From the NCBI RefSeq assembly GCF_030053425.1, contig NZ_JASGBI010000001.1, positions 216,001-280,000 on the forward strand: a DNA stretch of 64,000 nt. The letters are read 5' to 3'. The stretch comes from Lysobacter stagni (lineage in GTDB: Bacteria > Pseudomonadota > Gammaproteobacteria > Xanthomonadales > Xanthomonadaceae). A program made the position numbers and the translations under genes. The stretch's first letter is position 1, and each line of letters starts with the position of its first letter. Shown here in pieces: positions 51,511-60,678 of this stretch. Under the pieces are notes generated by a model that made no database searches, was not told where the DNA came from, and saw only the letters and a program-made list of their open reading frames with translations.

Positions 51511-51857
51511 TGGAAGAGTTCCGCCGTGCCCGCCGCCGCGCCGTCCAGGAACCCGTGCAGGTGGTCGACACCATGACCGACACGGTGATCGGCCAACTCA
51601 GCAACCTCTCCGAAACCGGCATGCTGCTGATCGCCACCGCACCGCTGGTGGAGGACGGCCTGTACCAGCTGCGCTTCAACCTGCGCGGCTCGCCGCACCA
51701 GAGCTCGCCGATCGAGGTGGGCGCGCACCTGCTCTGGCAGGACAAGACCAGCACGCCCGGGCAGACCTGGACGGGCTTCCGGTTCATCACCATGCTCGAG
51801 AGCGAGCTGCAGCAGCTGCGGAACTGGCTGGACTCCAGCCACAGCCGGGCCATGTGA
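51507..51857 (+). CDS. PilZ domain protein
   Basis: A 116-residue single-domain protein of the PilZ family. It begins MMEEFRRARRRAVQEPVQVV, containing the arginine-rich RRARRR region in place of the c-di-GMP-binding RxxxR, then QLSNLSETGMLLIA, fitting the second motif (D/N)xSxxG. A beta barrel with WTGFRFITM follows. Binding of c-di-GMP is therefore plausible. Translation is coupled to the DUF1631 gene. Two successive ATG codons are candidate starts. Confidence 0.88.
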   Translation: MMEEFRRARRRAVQEPVQVVDTMTDTVIGQLSNLSETGMLLIATAPLVEDGLYQLRFNLRGSPHQSSPIEVGAHLLWQDKTSTPGQTWTGFRFITMLESELQQLRNWLDSSHSRAM

Positions 51858-51932
51858 GCAGGGCCGGTCGCGCACAGGATCGTACGGTCCTTTGCGGCAA
51901 AATAGGGCTTCTTCGCCCCACCCTGCATACGC

Positions 51933-53255
51933 ATGAGCACTGTCGCCGAGCTGTACACGCACCACCTCGCAACGCTGCAACACCGCACTGAACAGGCCCT
52001 GGCCCGTGGCGGCTTCGACCACCTCGTCGTGCCCAGCGGCACTTCGCACTACCAGGTGTTCGACGATCGCGACTATCCCTATGCGGTGAACCCGCAGTTC
52101 AAAGCCTGGCTGCCGCTGACGCGCGCACCCGGCAGCTGGCTGGTGGTCACGCCGGGCCAGAAGCCCAAGCTGGTCTTCCTGCAGCCGTTCGACTACTGGC
52201 ACGTGGTGCCGTCCGCGCCCAGCGGCTACTGGGTGGAGCACTTCGACATCGTCGTGATCCGCAAGCCGGAAGAAGCGCTTCAGCACTTGCCGTCGGACGT
52301 TGCCCGCTGCGCGGTCCTGGGCGAAGCGCAGAGCGCGGTCGGCGCATTCGTGCCGAACAATCCGCCGGCGGTGGTGAATTATCTGGAATACCACCGCGCC
52401 TACAAGACGCCATACGAAGTCGAGATGATGCGCGAGGCCACGCGCCGCGGCGTGCGCGCGCACCATGCGGCCGAGCGCGCGTTCCGCGCCGGGGCCAGCG
52501 AGTTCGGCATCCACCTGGTGTACTGCCAGGCGGCCGGCCAGGATGCCAACGACCTTCCGTACAGCAACATCATCGCGCTCAACGAACACAGCGCGGTGCT
52601 GCACTACACCGACCGCGACCTCGTCGCGCCGACCTCCGCGCGCAGCTTCCTCATCGACGCTGGCGCGGCGCACAACGGCTACGCCTGCGACATCACCCGC
52701 TCCTACGCGCACGATGCCGGCAGCGAGTTCCAGGCGATGATCGACGCCGTCGACGCCGCGCAGCTGAAGATGTGCGACCAGGTGCGCGCCGGTACGGACT
52801 ACAAGCAGATCCACATCGATGCGCACATCGCGCTGGCGGGCATCCTCAAGGACTTCGGCGTGATCAATGTCTCGCCCGAAGCCGCGCTGGCCACCGGTGT
52901 GAGCAGCGCGTTCTTCCCGCACGGCATCGGCCATGGCATCGGTCTGCAGGTGCACGACGTCGCCGGCTTCGCCGCGTCCGACGAAGGCGGCACGATCGCC
53001 AAGCCCGAAGGCCATCCGTACCTGCGCCTGACGCGCGTGCTGGAGCCGGGCATGGCGGTGACCATCGAACCGGGTCTGTACTTCATCGACATGCTGCTGG
53101 ACGAAGTGAAGAAGAACGGCCACGCCGACAGCGTCGACTGGAAGCGCGTGGAAGCGTTCAAGCCCTTTGGTGGCATCCGCATCGAGGACGACGTGGTCTG
53201 CACCGAGGCGGCGCCGATCAACCTGACGCGCGACGGTTTCAGCCAGGCCGCCTGA
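51933..53255 (+). CDS. pepQ: Xaa-Pro dipeptidase (prolidase) PepQ
   Basis: A 440-residue metallopeptidase of family M24B that splits Xaa-Pro dipeptides. Two-metal ligands are visible: aspartates in LIDAGAAHNGYACDITRSY, a histidine in FFPHGIGHGIGLQVHDV, and glutamates in VTIEPGLYF and IRIEDDVV. The N-terminal domain has HLVVPSGTSHYQVFDDRDYP-type features of the PepQ subfamily. Cytoplasmic. It is convergent with pepP, from which it is separated by a strong hairpin. Confidence 0.95.
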   Translation: MSTVAELYTHHLATLQHRTEQALARGGFDHLVVPSGTSHYQVFDDRDYPYAVNPQFKAWLPLTRAPGSWLVVTPGQKPKLVFLQPFDYWHVVPSAPSGYWVEHFDIVVIRKPEEALQHLPSDVARCAVLGEAQSAVGAFVPNNPPAVVNYLEYHRAYKTPYEVEMMREATRRGVRAHHAAERAFRAGASEFGIHLVYCQAAGQDANDLPYSNIIALNEHSAVLHYTDRDLVAPTSARSFLIDAGAAHNGYACDITRSYAHDAGSEFQAMIDAVDAAQLKMCDQVRAGTDYKQIHIDAHIALAGILKDFGVINVSPEAALATGVSSAFFPHGIGHGIGLQVHDVAGFAASDEGGTIAKPEGHPYLRLTRVLEPGMAVTIEPGLYFIDMLLDEVKKNGHADSVDWKRVEAFKPFGGIRIEDDVVCTEAAPINLTRDGFSQAA

Positions 53256-53264
53256 CGGCCCGCC

Positions 53265-53291
53265 CCGCGACCCGGCACCGCCGGGTCGCGG
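53265..53291. terminator. Bidirectional terminator between pepQ and pepP
   Basis: A perfect 12-bp stem (53265-53276 with 53280-53291) and a three-base loop lie between the convergent pepQ and pepP genes. T tracts are weak on both sides (GTTTCCG on the plus strand), but position and stability fit a shared terminator. Confidence 0.6.
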
Positions 53292-53357
53292 TGGCCCGTT
53301 TCCGCTCGGCGACGCAGCTCCTTCGGACGAGTGCCAAGGGGCGATGCGCGTCCGCGC

Positions 53358-54683
53358 TCAGCGCTGCGCCATCAGCGCTTCGATCTCGTCCGCGCTGCGC
53401 GCGAGTTTGTCGGTCAGCACTTCGCACCCGTCCTTGGTGATCAGCACGTCGTCCTCGGTGCGGATGCCGATGCCGCGCCACTTCGCGTCCACGCTGGTGT
53501 CGTCGGGCGAGACGTACAGGCCCGGCTCGATGGTGAACACCATGCCCGGCTCGAGCAGGCGCGATTCGCCGTCGAGCCGGTATTCGCCGACGTCATGCAC
53601 GTCCAGCCCAAGCCAGTGCCCGGTCTTGTGCCGATAGAAGCGCTTGTACGTGCCGTCGGCGAGGTTCTTCTCCAGCCGCCCCTTCAGAAGGCCCAGGCGC
53701 AACAGGCCTTCGGTCAGCGTCTCCACCGCGGCAACGTGGCCAACCTCGTAGGGGATGCCGGCGCGCGCCTGTTCCAGCGCCGCGGCCTGGGCGTCGCCGA
53801 CAAGGTCGTGCAATGCGCGCTGCTCTTTCGTGAAGCGCCCGTTGACCGGGAAGGTACGCGTGATGTCCGCCGCGTAGCCGCGGTATTCGGCGCCGGCGTC
53901 GATCAGCACCAGATCGCCGTCCTTCGCCTGCGCGGCGTTGGCGCGGTAGTGCAACACGCACGCGTTCACGCCGGCACCGACGATGCTGCTGTACGCGGGA
54001 TCGGCCTGGTGCGCGCGGAACACGCGCTCCACCTCGGCCTGCAGTTCGTACTCGTGGATGCCGGCGCGCGCGGCACGCATCGCGGTTTCGTGCGCGAGTA
54101 CGGTGATGTCGGCAGCGCGCTGCATCAGGCGCAGTTCGTCGCGGTCCTTGAACAGGCGCAACTCGTCCAGCAGATGGCCCAGTTCCAGGAATTCGTGCGG
54201 CGGCTGCGCACCCTGGCGCGCCATCGCGCGCACACGGTTGAGCCAGCCGATCAGCTTGAGGTCGAACTCCTGGTCGCGGCCGAAGTGGTAGTAGACGCGC
54301 GAGCGCCCTTCCAGCAGGCCCGGCAGGATGTCGTCGAGATCGGTGATGGGGTACGCATCGTCCAGACCGAACGCATCGACCGCGCCTTCCGGGCCAAAAC
54401 GCGGGCCATCCCAGCCTTCACGTTCGGGATCGCGCTCGCGGCAGAACAGGATCACTTCGCCGTGCTTGCGACCCGGCACCAGCACCAGCACGGCCTCCGG
54501 CTCCGGAAAGCCGGTGAGGTAGAGCAGGTCCGAATCCTGACGGTACGGGTAATGCGTGTCGCGACTGCGAATGCGCTCCAGCGCCGCGGGCAATACGAGG
54601 ATCGCGTCATCGCCGGCCATGCGCATCAGTTGCCGACGACGGCGGGTGTAGGCCTTGGCGGGAATGGTGAGCGGCTTGTGCAT
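53358..54683 (-). CDS. pepP: Xaa-Pro aminopeptidase PepP
   Basis: A 441-residue M24B aminopeptidase that removes the residue before a proline. Metal ligands are in LIDAGAEYRGYAADITRTF, HKTGHWLGLDVHDVG, FTIEPGLYV and IRTEDDVL. The N-terminal domain shows SDLLYLTGFPEPEAVLVLVP. ATG 54683 is the conserved start region (AKAYTRRRRQLMRMAGDDAI follows); the longer frame runs into a repeat element. The order UPF0149-pepP on the same strand matches the ygfB-pepP pairing known from enterobacteria. Confidence 0.95.
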   Translation of the reverse strand: MHKPLTIPAKAYTRRRRQLMRMAGDDAILVLPAALERIRSRDTHYPYRQDSDLLYLTGFPEPEAVLVLVPGRKHGEVILFCRERDPEREGWDGPRFGPEGAVDAFGLDDAYPITDLDDILPGLLEGRSRVYYHFGRDQEFDLKLIGWLNRVRAMARQGAQPPHEFLELGHLLDELRLFKDRDELRLMQRAADITVLAHETAMRAARAGIHEYELQAEVERVFRAHQADPAYSSIVGAGVNACVLHYRANAAQAKDGDLVLIDAGAEYRGYAADITRTFPVNGRFTKEQRALHDLVGDAQAAALEQARAGIPYEVGHVAAVETLTEGLLRLGLLKGRLEKNLADGTYKRFYRHKTGHWLGLDVHDVGEYRLDGESRLLEPGMVFTIEPGLYVSPDDTSVDAKWRGIGIRTEDDVLITKDGCEVLTDKLARSADEIEALMAQR

Positions 54684-54699
54684 CGGCTGTCTTCGTTCG

Positions 54700-54782
54700 T
54701 CATTCCCGCGAACGCGGAACTCCGGTAACCCGTGATGCGGCCCCGAACGCCGGAAGTCGTTGCCCCGCGGTCGCGGGGATGA
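54700..54782. repeat. Inverted-repeat (REP-pair/MITE-like) element
   Basis: An 83-base element bounded by 18-base imperfect inverted repeats: TCATTCCCGCGAACGCGG (54700-54717) and, on the other strand, TCATCCCCGCGACCGCGG (54765-54782), 16 of 18 bases matching. Each arm also folds on itself (CCGCG with CGCGG). This is the form of REP palindromes found between genes in Xanthomonadaceae. It fills most of the pepP-UPF0149 gap. Confidence 0.65.
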
Positions 54783-54820
54783 GACTTCGACGGCGCCTTC
54801 CGCCCACTCGAACCCTGCGG

Positions 54821-55369
54821 TCAGTTCAGTTTCTGGCGATGCTGTGCGGCGAGTACGCAATCGCCGTGCAGCAGCAGCACGGCGACACGCACGAATTCCT
54901 CGATCTCGACCAGCGCCTCTTCGTCTTCCTCGTCGCCATCACTCTGTGCCTGGGCGGCGGCAAGCTTGGCCAGATCGCCGAGCGCCTCGCTGCCTTCCTC
55001 GGACAGCGACGGACGCGAGCCGGCGGACAGGCCGAAACCGCCGAGGAAACCACGGCACCACTCGAACAGCGCGCCGCTGCGTTCGGCGAGGCTGGCGTCG
55101 GACTCGGGCAGCAGCAGCGAGAAGTCGAAACTGCGGTCGGACAGTTGCGCCGCGCTCGCCAGCCGCAGTTCGTCCAGCGGGCTGCCCGGCGCGGGCGTTG
55201 GCAGCGCATCGTCGGCCAGCACCTTGGCTGGCCATTCGCGCACCGACGGGCCACCGCCGGCGAGCCAGCCGCACAGGGCGCCATGCAGTTCGAAGGGGGT
55301 CGCGGCGAGTGCCAGTTGGCGGCTCTCGGCGTCGATCACGGACAGGTCGGGCAGTTCGATTTCGGACAC
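54821..55369 (-). CDS. UPF0149 (YgfB-like) family protein
   Basis: A 182-residue helical protein of the UPF0149/YgfB family: FELHGALCGWLAGGG near the start, ERSGALFEWCRGFLGGFGLS in the middle, and an acidic stretch with DGDEEDEEALVEIEEFVRVA at the end. The function is uncertain; in Pseudomonas a YgfB protein affects gene regulation. GTG 55369 begins MSEIELPDLSVIDAES and lies between the conserved domain and the divergent sensor gene; upstream codons have no family support. Confidence 0.88.
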   Translation of the reverse strand: MSEIELPDLSVIDAESRQLALAATPFELHGALCGWLAGGGPSVREWPAKVLADDALPTPAPGSPLDELRLASAAQLSDRSFDFSLLLPESDASLAERSGALFEWCRGFLGGFGLSAGSRPSLSEEGSEALGDLAKLAAAQAQSDGDEEDEEALVEIEEFVRVAVLLLHGDCVLAAQHRQKLN

Positions 55370-55483
55370 GTTGCCTGGGCCGGGGCATGAAAAACGGGGG
55401 GATGGTCCCCAGTGTAACAACCCGCGGGTTGTTGCCGGCGCGAACGCCTGCCTACACTGAGCGCTGCCGCGCCCCAGCCATGG

Positions 55484-58400
55484 ATGTCCGTGCGTCCGCA
55501 CCCATACTTCGCGTTATCCATCGCCCGGGTCGCCGGCCCGGTCCTCGCCGTGGTGCTGGCCATGGCCGCCCCGGCATCGGCCGCGACACGGGACTTCTAC
55601 TTCTCTTCGCTGGGCAGCGAGCGCGGGCTCACCCAGAACACCGTCACCGCCCTGGCGCAGGACAGCGAAGGCTACGTCTGGGTGGCCACGCAGGGCGGCC
55701 TGCACCGCTACGACGGCCAGCGCTACCTGCCCTACCGCAACAACCCGCGCGACCCCGGCAGCCTGCCGGACAGCAACGTCACCGCGATCGCCCTGGAAGG
55801 CGGCCGCGCGCTCTGGGTCGGCACCTATTCCGAATACCTCAGCCGACTGGACCTGGGCACGGGCCAGATCCGCCGCTTCACCGCCTCCGGGCCGAGCCAC
55901 CCGCACCGGCAGGTGATGGCGGTGCTGCCGTGGAAGGGTCGCGTATGGGTAGGCACCGTGGCGGGTCTGGAGCGCCTGGACCCGGACACCGGAAAGCGCG
56001 AGACGGTGCTGCCGCTGGAAAGCCAGATGATGGGCGCCGCAAACCGGCAGAGCCTGCTCGCCACGCGCGAGGGCACCGCCTGGTACGGCGGCCCGGTCGG
56101 CCTGTACCGGCTGGACGCGCAGGGCGCGCCGGAACGGATCGGTTCGGGCGAGGCGGTCACCGCGCTGTTCGAGGACCACGCCCGCCAGCTGTGGGTGGGT
56201 CGCGAGGACGGCCTGTTCCGTCTGCACAGCAATGGCCGCGAACTCGTGCGCGTGTGGCCGCGCGAGACCGGCGGCGGGGGCATGATGGTGCGCGCGATCG
56301 CGCAGGCACCGGATCGGCAACTGTGGTTCTCGGTGTACGGCTACGGGCTGCGCCGGCTCGACCCGGCGACCGGTCGCGTGGAACAGGTGCGCGAAGAACC
56401 CAGCATCGACGCGAGCCTGCCCGACGATTCCATCAACGCATTGATGGTCGACCGCGGCGGCATGCTGTGGGTGGGTGGGCAGTTCCGCGGCATCGCCGTC
56501 ACCGATCCGCGCGGCACGCGCTTCCGCTATGTCTTCAATCTGGAACACCGCCGCAACGACAGCCCGGCCTCGGCCGACAGCGTCCGCACCGTCACGCAGG
56601 CACACGACGGCGCCCTCTGGCTGGGCACCGACAACGCGCGCCTGCTGCGCTACGAGCTGGACAACGACCGCTTCGAAGACCTCAGCGGGCTGCTGGGCGA
56701 CGGCGCCTCGCCGCCGCACGTGACCGGCTTCGCGCCGGCGGACGGGGACGACCTCTGGGTCGCGACCGATGTCGGCCTGTATCGGCTGGATCCGCAGGCG
56801 CGGCATGCGCAGGCGCTGTCGCCACCCGGCCTCGGGCGTACACCGCTGCGCACGCTGGCGGTGGGACGCGACGGAACGTTGTGGATCGGCAGCCATGGTT
56901 TCGGTGTGTACCGCTATCGACCCGACAGCGGGCAGATCACGCATTACCCGTATCGCGAGAACGACCCGAGCGGGCTGAGCTATCCGGTCGTGCATGCCAT
57001 CGTCGAGGACCGGCACGGCCATGTGTGGTTCGGCACCGGCGACGGGCTGGACATGCTCGATCCCGCCACGGGTCGGCTGCAGCACTTCCGGCACGACAGC
57101 CGCAATCCCGACAGTCTGTCCGGCAACCGCGTGCGTGCACTGCATGTCGCCCATGACGGTTCACTGTGGGTCGGCACGCATGCGGGCCTGAGCCGCATCG
57201 TGGAGGAGCGCGGCGGTCGCATCCGCTTCGCCCATCCGCTGACCGGTTCGCTGGGCGGCAGCCAGGTACCGGTGGTGTTCTCCATCGCCGAAGGCCCTGC
57301 GGGGCAGCTGTGGCTCAGCACGCAGGCCGGCATCATCGCCTACGACATCCACCAGCAACGCACCCGCAGCTATGGCCTGGCCGACGGCCTGCAGGACCTG
57401 GAATTCCATGGCGGCTCGGTCGCGCAGCTGGACGACGGGCGCATTACGTTCGGCGGCGTGCGCGGGCTGAATCTGTTCGATCCGCGACGCATGCAGGAAT
57501 CGGGGTACACGGCACCACTGCGTCTGCTCGGTGCGTGGGTGGGCAACCAGGCCACCGCCGACCCACGCGCGCTGTGGCAGCCCACGCGACTGGATCTGGA
57601 CGAGGGTGCGGGCCTGCTGCGCCTGCGCATCGGTGCGCTCGATTTCGCGCCGTCCGCCGGCCTGCGCTACCGATACCGCATGGATGGGTTCGACAAGGAC
57701 TGGATCGACAACGGCAGCCAGCACGACCTCACCTACACGCGCCTGCCGTACGGCAATTACACCTTCCAGGCACAGGCAACGGGGCGCGACGGTTCGTGGA
57801 ATCCGCAGACGCTCGAGATCCCGGTGCGTGTGGCGCCGCCGGTGTGGCGCCATCCGCTGGTGATCGCCGCGGGTGTGACCACCCTGCTGGCACTGGTCGG
57901 CGTGCTTGCGTGGCGCCGCCTGCAGGACCGTCGGCGTGAGCGTGGCTACTTCGCACAGATCCGCGAACGCGACGAACGACTCAAGCTGGCGCTGTGGGCC
58001 TCGGGCGAACAGTTCTGGGACTACGACCTGCAGCGCCGCGTGCTGCGTCGCACGCGTGCCGACGACCAGGCCGGCCTGACGCCCGAACTGGGCGTGCAGA
58101 CGCTGGTCGACGCCAACTTCCAGATCCATCCCGAGGACCTGCCGCTGGCGCTGGCCAAGCTCAAGCGCCACCTGCGCGGAGACGCCGCGCTGTATCTGTC
58201 CGAACACCGCGTGCGCGACACCGACGGTCGCTGGGTCTGGATGCGCGCGCGCGGTCGCGTGGTCGAACGTGGACCCGACGGGCGTGCGCTGCGCGTGGCG
58301 GGTACCGCGCGCGACATCACCGCCAACCGCAGCGCCGAGCGCGACCGCCGCATCGCCGGCCAGGTGCTCAACAGCATGATCGAGGCGGTGGCGGTGTTCG

Positions 58401-60055
58401 ACCAGGAGTTCCGCTTCGTCTCGGTCAACCCCGCCTTCACCCGCATCACCGGTTACACCGATGCGGAAGTGATCGGCCGTCCCACGCGCCTGCTCGACAG
58501 CGACCAGCACGACCCGGCGTTCTACCAGCACGTGCGCGGCGAACTGCGCCGCAACGGTCGCTGGTCCGGCGAGATCTGGCAGCAGCGCAAGAATGGCGAT
58601 GAGTTCCTGTGCTGGTTCCAGGGCAGCGAGGTGCTCGACGCCGGCGGCCAGCACGGCCACTACGTGGCGGTCCTGAGCGATATCACCGACCAGAAGCGTG
58701 CCGAGCAGGAACTGCGTTACCTGGCCAATTACGACACGCTGACCAGCCTGCCCAATCGCGCACTGCTGTCGGAGCGCCTGTCGCGCGCCATCGTGCGCGC
58801 GCGTCGCCAGAACAGCCGCATCGCGATGCTGTTCCTGGACCTGGACCGCTTCAAGGACATCAACGACTCGCTCGGCCACGCGGCCGGCGACCGCATCCTG
58901 CGCGCGGCAGCGATCCGCCTGCAGCATGCGGTGGGAGCGCAGCACACCGTTGCGCGCCTTGGCGGTGATGAGTTCACCGTGCTGCTGGAGAACCTGGAGC
59001 ACGTCGAGCAGGCGGAACAGGTCGCGCGCGACGTGCTGCTGGCGTTCGAAGCACCGCTCGATCTGGACCAGCGCCACGACGTGGTGATCTCGCCCTCGAT
59101 CGGCATCAGCCTGTATCCCGACCATGCGCTGGTACCGACCGACCTGCTCAAGCACGCCGATACCGCGATGTACCAGGCCAAGGCCGCTGGACGTCGCACG
59201 TTCATGCGTTACACCGAAGCGATGGATGTGGAGATCCGCGGCCGCGCGACCATTTCCGCCGCGCTGCGCGGCGTGCTGGACCGCAACGAGCTGCGCCTGG
59301 TGTTCCAGCCCAAGCTGTCGCTGGACCAGTCGCGCATCACCGGCGTGGAAGCGCTGCTGCGCTGGACCAGCCCGGAACTGGGCGACATCTCGCCGGCGCA
59401 GTTCATTCCGCTGGCCGAAGAGAGCGGCCTGATCCTCGACATCGGCGAGTGGGCGCTGCGCGAAGCGTGCAGCGTGCTCAAGCGCTGGCGCCTCAACGGC
59501 CTGGACCAGCTGACGATGGCGGTGAACGTCTCTTCGTTGCAGCTGCTGCGCGGCAACCTGCCCAAGCAGGTGGCGCGTGCACTGGTCGAGAGCGGCGTCC
59601 CTCCGGAGATGCTGCAGCTGGAGCTGACCGAAAGCGTGATCATGGCCAACGCCGGGCAGACCTCGGCGACGCTGGACGCCCTGCGCGCGCTGGGCGTGGG
59701 CCTGGCCATCGACGACTTCGGCACGGGGTATTCGTCGTTGGCCTACCTCAAACGCCTGCCGATCAACACGCTGAAGATCGACAAGGAGTTCATCGGTGAC
59801 CTCACCCGCGACGCGGACGATGAGGCCATCACCACCACGGTGATCGCGATGGCCCATTCGCTGGGCCTGACGGTCATCGCAGAAGGCGTGGAAACCGAGG
59901 CGCAGATGCAGTTCCTGCGCGGACGCGGCTGCGATGAAATCCAGGGCTACTGGCTCTCGCGCCCGCTCGAGGCGCCCAGCTGCCTGTCCTTCATCCGCGC
60001 CTGGGCACCCCACACGGTGCCGGTCGGTGGTGGGACGGTCGGCACGATGCCCTGA
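55484..60055 (+). CDS. Periplasmic propeller sensor with PAS, GGDEF and EAL domains
   Basis: A 1523-residue hybrid c-di-GMP enzyme. A signal peptide (cleaved after about residue 33) precedes many beta-propeller repeats of the Reg_prop type (for example GLHRYDG, VWVGTVAGLERLDP, LWIGSHGFGVYRY) to about residue 690, a Y_Y_Y domain with YRYRMDGFDKDW, a membrane helix near 791-810, two PAS domains (about 830-1070), a GGDEF domain with intact ARLGGDEF (near 1160) and an EAL domain with EALLRW (near 1288), DDFGTGYSSLAYLKRLP and VIAEGVETEA. No RxxD inhibitory site precedes GGDEF. Both catalytic domains look functional; the periplasmic signal is unknown. Confidence 0.94.
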   Translation: MSVRPHPYFALSIARVAGPVLAVVLAMAAPASAATRDFYFSSLGSERGLTQNTVTALAQDSEGYVWVATQGGLHRYDGQRYLPYRNNPRDPGSLPDSNVTAIALEGGRALWVGTYSEYLSRLDLGTGQIRRFTASGPSHPHRQVMAVLPWKGRVWVGTVAGLERLDPDTGKRETVLPLESQMMGAANRQSLLATREGTAWYGGPVGLYRLDAQGAPERIGSGEAVTALFEDHARQLWVGREDGLFRLHSNGRELVRVWPRETGGGGMMVRAIAQAPDRQLWFSVYGYGLRRLDPATGRVEQVREEPSIDASLPDDSINALMVDRGGMLWVGGQFRGIAVTDPRGTRFRYVFNLEHRRNDSPASADSVRTVTQAHDGALWLGTDNARLLRYELDNDRFEDLSGLLGDGASPPHVTGFAPADGDDLWVATDVGLYRLDPQARHAQALSPPGLGRTPLRTLAVGRDGTLWIGSHGFGVYRYRPDSGQITHYPYRENDPSGLSYPVVHAIVEDRHGHVWFGTGDGLDMLDPATGRLQHFRHDSRNPDSLSGNRVRALHVAHDGSLWVGTHAGLSRIVEERGGRIRFAHPLTGSLGGSQVPVVFSIAEGPAGQLWLSTQAGIIAYDIHQQRTRSYGLADGLQDLEFHGGSVAQLDDGRITFGGVRGLNLFDPRRMQESGYTAPLRLLGAWVGNQATADPRALWQPTRLDLDEGAGLLRLRIGALDFAPSAGLRYRYRMDGFDKDWIDNGSQHDLTYTRLPYGNYTFQAQATGRDGSWNPQTLEIPVRVAPPVWRHPLVIAAGVTTLLALVGVLAWRRLQDRRRERGYFAQIRERDERLKLALWASGEQFWDYDLQRRVLRRTRADDQAGLTPELGVQTLVDANFQIHPEDLPLALAKLKRHLRGDAALYLSEHRVRDTDGRWVWMRARGRVVERGPDGRALRVAGTARDITANRSAERDRRIAGQVLNSMIEAVAVFDQEFRFVSVNPAFTRITGYTDAEVIGRPTRLLDSDQHDPAFYQHVRGELRRNGRWSGEIWQQRKNGDEFLCWFQGSEVLDAGGQHGHYVAVLSDITDQKRAEQELRYLANYDTLTSLPNRALLSERLSRAIVRARRQNSRIAMLFLDLDRFKDINDSLGHAAGDRILRAAAIRLQHAVGAQHTVARLGGDEFTVLLENLEHVEQAEQVARDVLLAFEAPLDLDQRHDVVISPSIGISLYPDHALVPTDLLKHADTAMYQAKAAGRRTFMRYTEAMDVEIRGRATISAALRGVLDRNELRLVFQPKLSLDQSRITGVEALLRWTSPELGDISPAQFIPLAEESGLILDIGEWALREACSVLKRWRLNGLDQLTMAVNVSSLQLLRGNLPKQVARALVESGVPPEMLQLELTESVIMANAGQTSATLDALRALGVGLAIDDFGTGYSSLAYLKRLPINTLKIDKEFIGDLTRDADDEAITTTVIAMAHSLGLTVIAEGVETEAQMQFLRGRGCDEIQGYWLSRPLEAPSCLSFIRAWAPHTVPVGGGTVGTMP

Positions 60056-60132
60056 GGAAGCCGGTTCCGTCCCGGACCGGCCCAGCCCGCGGCCTGCTTG
60101 ACCCGACACGGGGCCCTGCTATCGTGCCCGCC

Positions 60133-60354
60133 ATGGAACAGGCCCATCTCCTTGCCCAACTGCAGTCGCTGGTCGACCGTGTCGAGCAGTTGGCCGAGCG
60201 TTCGCGCCGGCTCAGCGAGGAGAACCGCAGCCTTCGCCAGCAACAGGAACAGCTGATGGGCGAACGTTCCTCGCTGCTGGCAAAGAACGAACAGGCACGC
60301 ACCCGCGTCGAGGCGATGATCGCCCGACTGAAATCGCTGGAACAGCACACGTGA
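60133..60354 (+). CDS. TIGR02449 family coiled-coil protein
   Basis: A 73-residue protein predicted to be almost entirely coiled coil, rich in Leu, Gln, Arg and Glu (ALAQLQ-like heptads such as LVDRVEQLAERSRRLSEENR). It matches the small family found immediately before zapA in many Gammaproteobacteria. A cell-division role by association is likely but not shown. ATG 60133 is preferred over GTG 60124 three codons earlier. The stop is seven bases before zapA. Confidence 0.85.
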   Translation: MEQAHLLAQLQSLVDRVEQLAERSRRLSEENRSLRQQQEQLMGERSSLLAKNEQARTRVEAMIARLKSLEQHT

Positions 60355-60361
60355 GCATGCA

Positions 60362-60667
60362 ATGAGCAGCACCAGCGAAGTGGTGAGCATCCGTGTGCTC
60401 GATCGCGAATACACCGTGGGTTGCGAGCCGGGCGAGCGCGACAGCCTGCTGACCGCGGCGAAGCTGCTCGACAGCAAGATGCGCGAGATCCGCGGCAACA
60501 ACCGGATGGCGGCGCTCGATCGTGTCGCGGTGCTTGCGGCGCTGAATCTTGCGCACGACCTGCAGCAGTCGCGCGACGAGCATGCTTCGCGCGATCGCGA
60601 ACTCTCGCGCACGCTGACCGATCTGCACCGCCGTCTCGACGATCTGTTCGACACGCCTGCGCGCTGA
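60362..60667 (+). CDS. zapA: Cell division protein ZapA
   Basis: A 101-residue protein that stabilises FtsZ filaments at the division ring. It begins with VVSIRVLDREYTVGCEPGER and has LLTAAKLLDSKMREIRGNNR and the central helix DRVAVLAALNLAHDL, followed by a coiled coil. The order TIGR02449-zapA-6S RNA-fau is conserved in the class and supports the call. Confidence 0.95.
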   Translation: MSSTSEVVSIRVLDREYTVGCEPGERDSLLTAAKLLDSKMREIRGNNRMAALDRVAVLAALNLAHDLQQSRDEHASRDRELSRTLTDLHRRLDDLFDTPAR

Positions 60668-60678
60668 GCGAAACGCCC

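Noticed and set aside
57161..60109. A 982-codon open frame on the minus strand under the large sensor gene
   Set aside because: Its composition is typical of antisense shadow frames (Gln, Arg, Val, His runs) and the plus strand carries clear PAS, GGDEF and EAL domains.
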